A DNA stretch of 64,000 nt from Sphingomonadaceae bacterium (GTDB taxonomy: Bacteria; Pseudomonadota; Alphaproteobacteria; Sphingomonadales; Sphingomonadaceae). Of the stretch, positions 17,267 to 26,007 are shown in pieces; position 1 is the first letter of the stretch, and each line of letters starts with the position of its first letter. The translations under genes and the position numbers were made by a program. Location: assembly GCA_947476425.1 (NCBI GenBank), contig CANJQJ010000011.1, positions 1 through 64,000 of the forward strand. The letters run 5' to 3'. A model generated the notes under the pieces. It was not told the DNA's origin. It worked only from the letters and a program-made list of their open reading frames with translations, and made no database searches.

Positions 17267-17446
17267 ATGAATGACGACAAGCAAGAAGCCCCCGAGGGCG
17301 AAGTGACAGCGGCCGAAAACGCCGTTGAGGGCGCAACCGGAAAGCGGTCTGCCGCAGCGAATCGCAATATCTGGATGGGCACCGCGGTTGGAATTGGTTC
17401 AGCCGCGATCGTTGCCGCGCTGCTTTACTCGAAGCGCAGGAAGTAG
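17267..17446 (+). CDS. small single-pass membrane protein
   Basis: The 59-residue frame starts at ATG 17267 behind ACGAGG. The first 30 residues are acidic and hydrophilic (NDDKQEAPEGE), followed by a basic spot and one C-terminal transmembrane helix of about 18 residues (WMGTAVGIGSAAIVAALL) with Gly-x3-Gly packing and a positive end (YSKRRK). No known family. Tail-anchored topology is likely. Too short for most gene callers' default cut-offs. Confidence 0.6.
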   Translation: MNDDKQEAPEGEVTAAENAVEGATGKRSAAANRNIWMGTAVGIGSAAIVAALLYSKRRK

Positions 17447-17564
17447 CCGCCGTTTCCCTAAAAACAGTTTTTCCCTCTCGGCGGACAGGCGAGTCACGCT
17501 CGGCTTAGAATATACGCGGGACTCGCGATAATCGGCAGAAACATGCCGAAGGAGAGGAGGGGCG

Positions 17565-18836
17565 ATGAACGAGGTTTACGACCGTCAGGCCGCATGGAAG
17601 CCGAAGCCGCGCCCGGAATGGGTCGCAACGCTGAACGCAATCGGACGCGGGCTCAACGCCGACAGCGTCGTTCCGCTCAACGCCGAATCGCTGATGGCCG
17701 AAGCGACGCGCAACACCGGGCTCGATGATTTTGGCGATGACGGCTGGGAAGAGCATTTTCGCGTGCTGCTCAAGGCGCTCGACGAGGAGGCCGACCTCCA
17801 TTTGGCGGGACGATTGCTCACCCGCAGCGAGTTCCTGATCTACCTCGAAGCGCGATTGAACATCATCGAACATTATAAGCTGCACCCGGAAACGGAAGCC
17901 GAGGTGATCGACAGCCCAGTGCTCATCACCGGCTATGGCCGATCGGGCACGACGATCCTGTTCGAGGTCCTGTCACAGGATCCACAGTTTCGCGTCGGGC
18001 AGAAATGGGAAACGCTCTTTCCGTCGCCGCCGCCTGAAGAAGCGACCTACACGACCGATCCGCGCATCGCCAAGGCTGAGGCGCTGAACGGCCTGTTCGA
18101 CGGGATTCTCCCGGAAATGCGCGCGCTGCACAAGACGGGTGGCGACTTGCCAGTCGAAAGCCTCGAGCTCGAATATATGACCTTCCTGTCGGACATGTAT
18201 CCGATCATCTTCCAGGTGCCGTCCTATATGCGCCACCTTGAAAAACAGGATCTCCAGTCGACGTTCGCTTGGCAGAAGAAGATGCTGAAGGTGCTCCAGT
18301 CGCGCTTCAAATGTGCGCACTGGCTTATGAAAAGCCCGTCGCACCTTCCCCATCTCGCGAAGCTTCTCAATGTATTTCCGGATCTCAAGATCGTTTTGGC
18401 GCACCGCGATCCGCTGGTGTCAGCGGATTCGGTGGTGAGCTTCCTGGGTACGCTGTACTGGCTTCGCAGCGACAATCCGTGGGGCGATGGTTCGGCCGCG
18501 ACGTGGGCGCTGACGATGCAGGACGATCGCGCAAATGTGTGGGACGGTATCATCGCGCTGATCGAGAATGGCCGGATCGCCAAGGGCAATTATGCCAATT
18601 TCCATTACGACCAGTTCATGGCCGATCCAATCGCCGCGATCCAGCGCGTTTATGACGATCTGGGGATGACGCTGAAGCCTGCGATAGCGGCAAAAATGAA
18701 GGCTTATCTGGATGACAAGTTCCAGGGCAAGTTTGGTCGTCACGACTATGAGCGGGCGCCGGACGACGTGATCGCTGCCGAGCGTAAGCTTTACAAAAAA
18801 TATCAGGACTATTTCGCGGTCCCGAATGAAATCTGA
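17565..18836 (+). CDS. sulfotransferase family protein
   Basis: The 423-residue PAPS-dependent sulfotransferase-fold protein has the 5'-phosphosulfate loop G123-YGRSGTT-130 after the strand SPVLITG and the 3'-phosphate site HRDPLVSADSVVSF from His280. An N-terminal helical region of about 110 residues precedes the core. It is encoded with a small membrane protein upstream and a DUF1214 protein downstream. Bacterial sulfotransferases of this type modify hydroxylated lipids, steroids or other hydrophobic compounds; the substrate is unknown. A close functional relative lies at 33017. Confidence 0.88.
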   Translation: MNEVYDRQAAWKPKPRPEWVATLNAIGRGLNADSVVPLNAESLMAEATRNTGLDDFGDDGWEEHFRVLLKALDEEADLHLAGRLLTRSEFLIYLEARLNIIEHYKLHPETEAEVIDSPVLITGYGRSGTTILFEVLSQDPQFRVGQKWETLFPSPPPEEATYTTDPRIAKAEALNGLFDGILPEMRALHKTGGDLPVESLELEYMTFLSDMYPIIFQVPSYMRHLEKQDLQSTFAWQKKMLKVLQSRFKCAHWLMKSPSHLPHLAKLLNVFPDLKIVLAHRDPLVSADSVVSFLGTLYWLRSDNPWGDGSAATWALTMQDDRANVWDGIIALIENGRIAKGNYANFHYDQFMADPIAAIQRVYDDLGMTLKPAIAAKMKAYLDDKFQGKFGRHDYERAPDDVIAAERKLYKKYQDYFAVPNEI

Positions 18837-18838
18837 AC

Positions 18839-18852
18839 GCGTTGCGCAACGC
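18839..18852. terminator. palindrome followed by a T run
   Basis: GCGTTGCGCAACGC is a perfect 14-bp palindrome starting three bases after the sulfotransferase stop and followed by AGACCTTTTT. It may be a weak terminator/attenuator between sulfotransferase and DUF1214, or a protein-binding operator. Confidence 0.4.
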
Positions 18853-18890
18853 AGACCTTTTTAGCGTGATCGTTTGAGGCGGAGACCGGA

Positions 18891-20006
18891 ATGAGCTCGA
18901 ACATAACGGATAGCTCGATCCAGCAATGGATCGCATTTTGCGACGGGATCAAGGCATCGGGAATCGAACTGCTGGAAGCGGGGCGCGATGCGGATTCCGT
19001 CAGCCAGGCCGAAGGGCTGCGCTACCTGACGCGCATCTTGCGCAGCGGCATCGAGAAATTCGTTGAATATTGGGATCCGATCGATCCCTACATGGCGGTC
19101 ACCTATAATGATCGCCTCAAATGGGGGATGGATAATCCCGACAGCCGCTATGCCATCAGCCGCGTGGACGGGACGCTCGAATATGAGCTGTCAGGGAACA
19201 AGGGCGATGTCGCCTATCTCAATCTCACTTCCGCCAAGATGGGCACGAACGCGCGACAGGTGACCACCGGTTTCCTCGATGGCGACGCGATCGAGACCGA
19301 CGGGGAAGGCAATTTCACCATCCACATCGGCGGGCCGGAACGTCCGGGCAACTGGCTGAAGCTCGAACCCGAATCCAATTCCGTCATGCTGCGCGAGAAT
19401 TATTCGGATCGGGCTTCACAGCAGGAGGTCTCATGCAAAATACGCTTGCTGACTCCAGTCGATGCCAACCGGCCGGTCACTATCGAGGAGTCGGTCGAAC
19501 GCACCCAGCAAGCGCTTGGATTTTTCACCAACACGGGACGGACCTTCATGGGACTTACCCGGCTGATGGAGAAACTGGAAAACACGCTGCCACCGGTCGA
19601 TCAAAAATTGATGGACGCGATGGGGGGCGATCCCAACTATGCTTATTACTGGTCGAGCTTCAATCTTGCGCCCGGCGAGGCATTGCTCGTCCATTTTCCG
19701 GAAGTGCCCGAAAGCGAATATTGGGGGCTATGCCTTTATAATTACTGGCTGGAATCGCTCGATTACACCAAGGCGCTGACAAATCTCAATTGCTTCAATT
19801 CGCATCTCAATTCGGACGGAAGCTTGACGATCGTCATCGCGGACGAGAAGCCGCTGGGCGGGAACTGGCTCAACACGCTTGGCCATGCCCGGGGCAACAT
19901 GATGATGCGGTGGACCAAGCGGAAGAAGGCGATCGATCCGGCTACCGAACTGGTACGGCTGACCGACGTCGACTGGACCGCCAGGCTCCGTCGGTGGGCC
20001 GATTAA
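18891..20006 (+). CDS. DUF1214 domain-containing protein
   Basis: The 371-residue product has the C-terminal DUF1214 region: EALLVHFPEVPESEYWGLCLYNYWLESLDY, SHLNSDGSLTIVIADEKPLGGNWLNTLGHARGNMMMRWTK. The N-terminal half is mixed alpha/beta with YWDPIDPYMAVTYNDRLKWGMDNPDSRYAISRVDG. No signal peptide. Function of the family is unsettled; genes of this type cluster with steroid and terpenoid catabolism in actinobacteria and sphingomonads. A second member is encoded at 26008. It follows the sulfotransferase gene by about 55 bases. Confidence 0.85.
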   Translation: MSSNITDSSIQQWIAFCDGIKASGIELLEAGRDADSVSQAEGLRYLTRILRSGIEKFVEYWDPIDPYMAVTYNDRLKWGMDNPDSRYAISRVDGTLEYELSGNKGDVAYLNLTSAKMGTNARQVTTGFLDGDAIETDGEGNFTIHIGGPERPGNWLKLEPESNSVMLRENYSDRASQQEVSCKIRLLTPVDANRPVTIEESVERTQQALGFFTNTGRTFMGLTRLMEKLENTLPPVDQKLMDAMGGDPNYAYYWSSFNLAPGEALLVHFPEVPESEYWGLCLYNYWLESLDYTKALTNLNCFNSHLNSDGSLTIVIADEKPLGGNWLNTLGHARGNMMMRWTKRKKAIDPATELVRLTDVDWTARLRRWAD

Positions 20007-20102
20007 GCCTGGAATTTCGTTTCTTTTGTCCGGTGGTACAAGAAAAACGCGGGCCCGCCGGTCGTTGGCCTGTCGGGAGAATGACCGCCCACTTGGATAA
20101 GG

Positions 20103-20291
20103 CTATTCCTGCGGAGCACGCAGCGTCCGGTTAAGCGCCTCTACAACTTCGGCAAGTGGCTCGGTGACGGTGACGCTGCGGCCTTCGCCGAATCGGATCC
20201 GGGTGCCGGTAGTTACGGCGGAAACGAAGGTTACCTGCGCGGCATTGATCGCCGTTTCGACTCGATCGGTACCGATGAATGTCACGAGCAT
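20103..20291 (-). CDS. small conserved-looking protein (FlbD-like fold possible)
   Basis: A 62-residue product starts at ATG 20291 behind a perfect AAGGAGG site. The pattern of short strands (MLVTFIGTDRVETAINAAQVTFVSAV, TRIRFGEGRSVTVTEPLAEVVEALN) recalls small FlbD-like proteins, with strand, loop, strand, then a V-x-E-P-x2-E-V helix. No flagellar genes are nearby, so a flagellar role is unlikely. The function is unknown. Confidence 0.6.
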   Translation of the reverse strand: MLVTFIGTDRVETAINAAQVTFVSAVTTGTRIRFGEGRSVTVTEPLAEVVEALNRTLRAPQE

Positions 20292-20491
20292 GGCGTCCTC
20301 CTTGTTTTGTATGGGCGCCAAACTAGCATCCCCGCATGAATATGCCAGTGCGCGCGATATTCGGCGCCGAGCCGCGTTTGCCATCGACCGGGAGATCAAT
20401 TATCGATCGCTCCACGGCCGAAAACCACGAATAGAGCCGAGGGGATGGAGCCACTGATGACGTTAGCGACGCTGCCCGATCGGCGCGCCCG

Positions 20492-21655
20492 ATGATGCGT
20501 TGCCGCGCGACCCGATCGGCCACTCGCGTCCTTCGGGCCAGCCCTGTCCTGATCGCAACCCTGCTGGCAGGCTGTGGTGCTGCGTCACCCGAGCCCGCGC
20601 CTCCGACGCCAGTCAATGTCGTGACCGTTGCGGCGCGTCCATCGGCGCTGCCGCTCAACTATACGGCGCGCAGCCGCGGCGAACGCGAAGTCGAGGTTCG
20701 TGCGCGCGTCTCGGGCATCTTGCTGCGTCGCTTTTTTCGCGAGGGCGCCGAGGTCGCGGCCGGCGATCGACTGTTCCTGATCGATCCAGCGCCGTTCCAG
20801 GCGGATGTCCGCAGCGCGCAGGGTCGCCTGAGCGTCGAGCAGGCGCGGTTGCAGGCAGCTACATTGCAATGGCGCCGCGTCGGCAAGTTGTTCGAGCGCG
20901 GCTTCGTCAGCGGTCGCAGTCGCGATGACGCCGAGGCTGAATATCGCGCTGGCCTTGCGGCAGTCGAGACTGCGAGGGCAGAACTGGCTCATGCACGTCT
21001 CAACCTCGGCTATACGGATGTCCGCGCGCCGATCAGCGGGATGACCGGACGCGAGGTCCGGTCCGAAGGCAGTCTCGTCGATTCGACCGACGACACGGCG
21101 TTGTTGACAAGGATTACCCAGTCTGACCGACTACACATCGATTTCGCGATGCCTGAAAGCGAGGCGCGTCAGCTTCGAGACGCAATCGCGGCCAATCCAG
21201 CAAGCGTAGGCGTGCGAATTCGACCCGCCGCGGGCGAACCCCTGCCCGAATTGGCACATATCGACTTCATCAACACGCGCGTCACGCCCGACACGGGAAC
21301 CGTGGAGATCAGCGCGGCGCTCGATAATCGTTCGGGAAGGCTGTCGGCGGGGCAGTTCATTCGTGCTGAAGTCGTTGGCCTGACGACGGCTTCCGGCATC
21401 TATGTTCCCGCGCGAGCCGTGCTCTTCGGCGCAACCGGGCCATTCGTCTGGAAGGTGAGCGGCAAGGGGACATCGGTGATGCAGCCTGTGAAGCTGGCGC
21501 TTGCCACCGGCAATCTCCTGCACGTCCAGTCGGGGCTCAGGCCTCGCGACAAGGTAATTATCGACGGCGTGCTCAAGCTCCAGTCCGATGGCCCGGTCAA
21601 GCCCGTGGAAGTGCCACTCGACGCTCCTCCGGCCCTTGGCGCGGCGGCTCCATGA
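20492..21655 (+). CDS. RND efflux periplasmic adaptor lipoprotein
   Basis: The 387-residue HlyD/AcrA-type membrane fusion protein begins with a signal peptide ending in lipobox LLAGC, so the mature N-terminus is lipidated. The biotinyl-lipoyl halves include RARVSGILLRRFFREGAEVAAGDRLFLIDPAPFQA and NLGYTDVRAPISGMTGREVRSEGSLVD, separated by a coiled-coil hairpin. The start lies at a double ATG. Its stop overlaps the permease start (ATGA), giving a two-gene pump operon. No outer-membrane channel gene is present, so a TolC-type partner must come from elsewhere. Confidence 0.93.
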   Translation: MMRCRATRSATRVLRASPVLIATLLAGCGAASPEPAPPTPVNVVTVAARPSALPLNYTARSRGEREVEVRARVSGILLRRFFREGAEVAAGDRLFLIDPAPFQADVRSAQGRLSVEQARLQAATLQWRRVGKLFERGFVSGRSRDDAEAEYRAGLAAVETARAELAHARLNLGYTDVRAPISGMTGREVRSEGSLVDSTDDTALLTRITQSDRLHIDFAMPESEARQLRDAIAANPASVGVRIRPAAGEPLPELAHIDFINTRVTPDTGTVEISAALDNRSGRLSAGQFIRAEVVGLTTASGIYVPARAVLFGATGPFVWKVSGKGTSVMQPVKLALATGNLLHVQSGLRPRDKVIIDGVLKLQSDGPVKPVEVPLDAPPALGAAAP

Positions 21656-24600
21656 TCTCTGAGAAATTCGTCGATCGGCCGCTGTTCGCGTGCGTCCTTT
21701 CGGCGTTCATTGTCATTGCCGGGCTGATATCTCTCCACGCCCTGCCCGTATCGCTCTATCCAGACATCCTGCCGCCGATGATCGAGATTTCGACATCCTA
21801 TCCCGGCGCAAGTCCCGAAGTTATCGCTGACACCGTCGCCGCTCCGTTGGAGCAGCAGGTAAACGGCGCCGGCGGCATGATATATATTCGATCGGCGGGC
21901 AGTCCCAATGGCACCGCGCAGGTCGTGGTGACCTTCGCGATCGGGACCGATCCGGACAAGGCGGTCGTCGACGTTCAGAACCGCGTCCAGGCCGCGCTGC
22001 CGCTCTTGCCGGAGGAAGTCCGGCGGCAAGGCGTGATGGTGCGCAAGCTCAACATGACTGCCGTATCGTATCTCGCGATCGACGCGCCCGACGGACGCTA
22101 CGACGCGGCGTTCGTTTCGAATTATTCGGCCACCCATATTGTCGACGAACTTCGCCGCGTGCCCGGTGTCGCATCGGTGGACGCAATGGGGGTCAAGGAG
22201 CATTCGATCCGGATCTGGCTCCAGCCCGATCGGCTTGCGCAAGTCCACCTCACCCCGATGGATGTCGCCAAGGCGGTGCGGGAGCAGAATAGCCAGTTCG
22301 CGACTGGGCGGATCGGTGACGAGCCGATGGCCGAACCTGTCGACGTGAGCATGAGCATCACGACTCAGGGTCGGCTTTCTTCGCCCGAGGAATTCGGTCG
22401 GATCATCCTCAAGGCCGATCCGGACGGTTCGATCGTTCGCCTTGCCGATGTTGCCCGCATCGAAATGGGCGCGCGGGACTATAGCATCGGAACGACGCGC
22501 GGCGGCCGGCCGGCGTTGCTGATCGGGGTTTTCCCGCAACCGGGCGCAAACGTCATCGATATCTCGAACGGCATTCGAGAGACGATGGAACGGATCGACG
22601 ACAAGTTTCCGGCAGGGCTGGAATGGCGCAACACCTTCGACACCACCGATTTCGTGCGCGTCGCGATCAAGGAGGTGCTCTGGACGCTTGGCGAGGCGAT
22701 CGTGCTGGTGTTCCTGGTCGTGTTCCTGTTCCTCCAGAACTGGCGGGCGACGCTGATACCCTGCCTTGCGGTGCCAGTATCGCTGATCGGTGCGCTGGCC
22801 GGGATGCTGGCGTTGGGTGCCTCGATAAACCTGGCGACGTTGTTCGCGATGGTGCTCGCTATCGGGATCGTCGTCGACGACGCGATCGTGGTTCTGGAAA
22901 ATGTCGAACGCCATATGCGCGAAGAGGGATTGAGTCCGGCCGACGCAACACGCCGCGCGCTCCGCGAAGTGAGCGGGCCGTTGATCGCGATCGTGCTGGT
23001 GCTGACCGCCGTTTTCCTCCCGGTCGCGTTTCTCGGCGGACTGGTTGGCGAGGTCTATCGCCAGTTCGCGATCACGATCTCGGTCTCGGTGCTGATCTCG
23101 GGATTTGTCGCGCTGACCCTGACCCCGGCGCTTTGTGCATTGCTTCTGAAATCCGACCAGCGACCGCGCAGCGGCTTGCTTCCGCGCTTTCACGACTGGT
23201 TCAGTCGTGCAACGCTTCGCTACGCGAACGGCGTCGGGTTTTTCATCCGCCACGCCATGCTGTCGGCATGCCTGTTTGCCGCGATGCTTGCCGCCACCTA
23301 TGGCTTGACTCGGATCATCCCCACGTCGCTGGTTCCGGAAGAGGATCAGGGCTATGTCATGGCCTTGCCGTTCCTGCCGCCTGCCGCATCGCTCCAGCGT
23401 ACGATGAAGGTGATGGAGGAGATAAATTCCGATCTGAAGGGCGATCCCGCGATCGCGGATACTTTCGCGCTTGGCGGCTATGATCCCTATAATTTCATGC
23501 CGCGCCCGAACACCGGAATAGGCTTCATTGTTCTCAAGCCCTGGAACGAGCGCAAGAGCGAGGCGCTCAAATCTCCTGCGCTTGTCGAGAAGGTGATGGC
23601 GCTGAACGGGCCGATCAAGGACGCCCTGATCTTTGGCGCGCCGCCGCCGCCGATCGAGGGACTGTCCGCGACCGGGGGGTTTGAAGGATTCATCCAGTCC
23701 CGGTCCGGCGCGGACTACAAGGCGCTCGAAGCGGTTACCGCCAAGCTGGTCGCGGCTGCTGCCAAGCGACCGGAACTGGCAGGCGTCTTCACCAGCTTCA
23801 CCGCGCAGGTGCCGCAGGTCCGCCTCGATATCGATCGCGACAAGGCCAAGCTGCTGGGTGTCAACATCGACGATGTCTTCATGACCCTCCAGAGCACCTT
23901 CGGTGCCTATTACATCAACGACTTCAACCTCGATGGTCGCGTCTATCGCGTCCAGATGCAGGCGGATGCGCACTACCGAACTCGCGTCGAGGATCTGCGG
24001 AACGTCTATGTGCGGGGGCGGGGCGGGGAGCCGATCCCGATTACGGCGCTTGGCGATCCAAAGCTTGTTACCGGCCCCGACATCGTCGAGCGGTTCAACG
24101 TCTATCCGGCGGCGCGACTGCTGGGCGGACCCGCGCCCGGCTACAGTTCGGGGCAAGCGTTGAAGGCGATCGAGGAGGTCGCAGCGCAGACCTTGCCGGA
24201 CAATTATACCCTCGCCTGGAACGCGCAGGCTTTCCTCGAAAAACAGACCCAGTCCAGTACCGCGGGCCTCTATCTGCTTGGTATGCTGATGGTCTTCCTG
24301 ATCCTTGCTGCCCAATATGAGCGGCTGACATTGCCGCTGGCAGTCATTCTATCGGTGCCGTTCTCGGTATTCGGGGCGCTTGTGGCAGTGTGGATGCGTG
24401 GTCTCTACAATGATCTCTACATGCAGATCGGGCTGGTGACGCTGGTCGGGCTGTCGGCAAAGAACGCGATCCTGATCGTGGAATTCGCGGCGGCGCGGAT
24501 GCGAGAAGGCGTCGATGTGACCCAGGCTGCGATCGAGGCTGCGCGCCTCCGGTTCCGCCCGATCCTCATGACTTCGCTTGCCTTCATTCTTGGCGTTTTG

Positions 24601-24789
24601 CCGCTTGCGTTCAGCAGCGGCGCCGGCGCCCATGCGCGGCATTCGATCGGCACCGGCGTGATCGGCGGAATGATAGCGGCGACCTTCCTTGCGACGTTCT
24701 TCACGCCGCTGTTCTTCGTCTGGTGCGAGAAGGCCGCGAGTGCCGCCAAGCGGCGCTTTCGCGGACAAGGGCATTTGGGAAACACATAA
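21652..24789 (+). CDS. RND efflux transporter permease (HAE1/AcrB type)
   Basis: The 1045-residue proton-driven inner-membrane pump has the normal length for AcrB-type proteins. Visible hallmarks: an N-terminal FVDRPLFACVLSAFIVIAGL helix, YPDILPPMIEISTSYPGASPEVI, the TM4 proton-relay segment GIVVDDAIVVLENVERH with two adjacent Asp, and a second-half GLSAKNAILIVEFA. Together with the lipoprotein adaptor it should export hydrophobic compounds. It is flanked by catabolic genes and probably protects against substrate or intermediate toxicity. Confidence 0.95.
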   Translation: MISEKFVDRPLFACVLSAFIVIAGLISLHALPVSLYPDILPPMIEISTSYPGASPEVIADTVAAPLEQQVNGAGGMIYIRSAGSPNGTAQVVVTFAIGTDPDKAVVDVQNRVQAALPLLPEEVRRQGVMVRKLNMTAVSYLAIDAPDGRYDAAFVSNYSATHIVDELRRVPGVASVDAMGVKEHSIRIWLQPDRLAQVHLTPMDVAKAVREQNSQFATGRIGDEPMAEPVDVSMSITTQGRLSSPEEFGRIILKADPDGSIVRLADVARIEMGARDYSIGTTRGGRPALLIGVFPQPGANVIDISNGIRETMERIDDKFPAGLEWRNTFDTTDFVRVAIKEVLWTLGEAIVLVFLVVFLFLQNWRATLIPCLAVPVSLIGALAGMLALGASINLATLFAMVLAIGIVVDDAIVVLENVERHMREEGLSPADATRRALREVSGPLIAIVLVLTAVFLPVAFLGGLVGEVYRQFAITISVSVLISGFVALTLTPALCALLLKSDQRPRSGLLPRFHDWFSRATLRYANGVGFFIRHAMLSACLFAAMLAATYGLTRIIPTSLVPEEDQGYVMALPFLPPAASLQRTMKVMEEINSDLKGDPAIADTFALGGYDPYNFMPRPNTGIGFIVLKPWNERKSEALKSPALVEKVMALNGPIKDALIFGAPPPPIEGLSATGGFEGFIQSRSGADYKALEAVTAKLVAAAAKRPELAGVFTSFTAQVPQVRLDIDRDKAKLLGVNIDDVFMTLQSTFGAYYINDFNLDGRVYRVQMQADAHYRTRVEDLRNVYVRGRGGEPIPITALGDPKLVTGPDIVERFNVYPAARLLGGPAPGYSSGQALKAIEEVAAQTLPDNYTLAWNAQAFLEKQTQSSTAGLYLLGMLMVFLILAAQYERLTLPLAVILSVPFSVFGALVAVWMRGLYNDLYMQIGLVTLVGLSAKNAILIVEFAAARMREGVDVTQAAIEAARLRFRPILMTSLAFILGVLPLAFSSGAGAHARHSIGTGVIGGMIAATFLATFFTPLFFVWCEKAASAAKRRFRGQGHLGNT

Positions 24790-24887
24790 TCCCGTTGCAT
24801 CCGGCTACGGTTCTGGAAGATGTTGGCGCGAGAATCAGCCAATTTGAAATCGATGGGGCATTTTGACCCACATGGGAGAGAAGAAGC

Positions 24888-25241
24888 ATGGCGAAAGATT
24901 TTGCCTATGTCGTCCTGAGCAACCCCGTTCCCGGGCGCGAGGACGAGTATAATGACTGGTATACCGGCCGGCATCTCGCGGACGTCATGGCGGTTCCAGG
25001 ATTTGTATCTGCCCAGCGATTCAGGCTGAGCGATGCGGAAGCAGAGGGTGCGCCCCAGCAGCGCTACATGGCGATCTACAACATGCGCACCGATGATCCG
25101 GCCGCCTTGCTCGCCAAGCTCGAGCACCTCGTCGAATCCGGCCAGATGGTGATGACGGAGGCATTCTCCTTCGACGATCTTGCGACGCATCTCTACGAGA
25201 CGATTACGCCGGTCGTTTACGCCGAGGGAAAGGCCGCATGA
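24888..25241 (+). CDS. dimeric alpha-beta barrel (EthD/DUF4286-like) protein
   Basis: This 117-residue ferredoxin-fold barrel protein has AYVVLSNPVPGREDEYNDWYTGRHLADVMAVPGFVSAQRFRLSD, the usual strand-helix-strand with the conserved WY...H motif, and a RYMAIYNMRTDD strand. Family members serve as small monooxygenase-related or accessory proteins in degradation pathways. A strong GGGAGAGAAG site precedes the ATG. The stop overlaps the next SDR gene as ATGA. Confidence 0.85.
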   Translation: MAKDFAYVVLSNPVPGREDEYNDWYTGRHLADVMAVPGFVSAQRFRLSDAEAEGAPQQRYMAIYNMRTDDPAALLAKLEHLVESGQMVMTEAFSFDDLATHLYETITPVVYAEGKAA

Positions 25242-25993
25242 GCGGAGAATTCCAGGGCAAGGTTGCCCTGCTTACCGGCGCCGCATCGGGGCTCGGCCGT
25301 GCTGCAAGCCTGCGCTTCGCCAGCGAGGGTGCGCAGGTGTGCATCGTCGATATCCACGCTGAGGGGCTTGCCGATACCGCACGCCGGATCACCGAGGCGG
25401 GTGGTACCTGCGTGAACCTCGCCACTGATCTTGGCGTGCCCGCCAATTGCGCTGCGGCGGTCCAGACAGCGATCGATGCATTCGGCAAGCTCGATATCCT
25501 GTGCAACATCGCTGGCATACTTCGTTTCCACGCGTTGGCCGACGTGAGCGTGGAGGACTGGAACCGGCTGCTGGCGTGCAATCTGACCGCGCCGTTCTTC
25601 ATGATGCAGGCAGCAATGCCGCATCTGATCGAGACACAAGGCAATGTCGTCAATGTCACCTCGACGGCTGCGTTTCTCGGCCAGTCCTACACAGCGCCCT
25701 ATGGCGCGACGAAATCGGCACTCCTCAGCCTCACCAAGTCGCTCGCGATGGAGTTCATCAAGTCGCCGGTGCGCATAAACGCGATCGCGCCGGGTGGCAT
25801 GACCACCGAAATGGGCCTCACCGTCGCCTTTCCCGAAAACGCGGATACCGACATGATCCTGCGCTATTGCGGCTTCCGCCCGCCCTCGACCCCGGAGGAG
25901 ATCGTCGAACTGCTGATGTTCGTCGCCTCGGACAAGGCGCGATCGGTGCATGGCGCCTGCTATCTCGCGGATAACGGCATCACTGCCGGCTAA
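25238..25993 (+). CDS. SDR family oxidoreductase
   Basis: The 251-residue short-chain dehydrogenase has GAASGLGRAA (about residues 13-22), CIVDIHAEG after beta-2 (Asp, NAD type), CNIAGILRF, catalytic Ser in NVTSTAAFLG and Y-x3-K in APYGATKSALL. It is translationally coupled to the EthD-like gene and followed by a DUF1214 gene after 14 bases. It probably oxidises a secondary alcohol intermediate. A second SDR is at 6071. Confidence 0.9.
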   Translation: MSGEFQGKVALLTGAASGLGRAASLRFASEGAQVCIVDIHAEGLADTARRITEAGGTCVNLATDLGVPANCAAAVQTAIDAFGKLDILCNIAGILRFHALADVSVEDWNRLLACNLTAPFFMMQAAMPHLIETQGNVVNVTSTAAFLGQSYTAPYGATKSALLSLTKSLAMEFIKSPVRINAIAPGGMTTEMGLTVAFPENADTDMILRYCGFRPPSTPEEIVELLMFVASDKARSVHGACYLADNGITAG

Positions 25994-26007
25994 CGAAGGA
26001 CAATTTC

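Noticed and set aside
21400-24315. 971-codon open frame antisense to the RND permease gene
   Set aside because: The plus-strand frame is a complete, motif-rich AcrB-type permease. The minus frame is open only because of high third-position G+C, and its translation is a low-complexity Arg/His/Asp-rich string with no domain.
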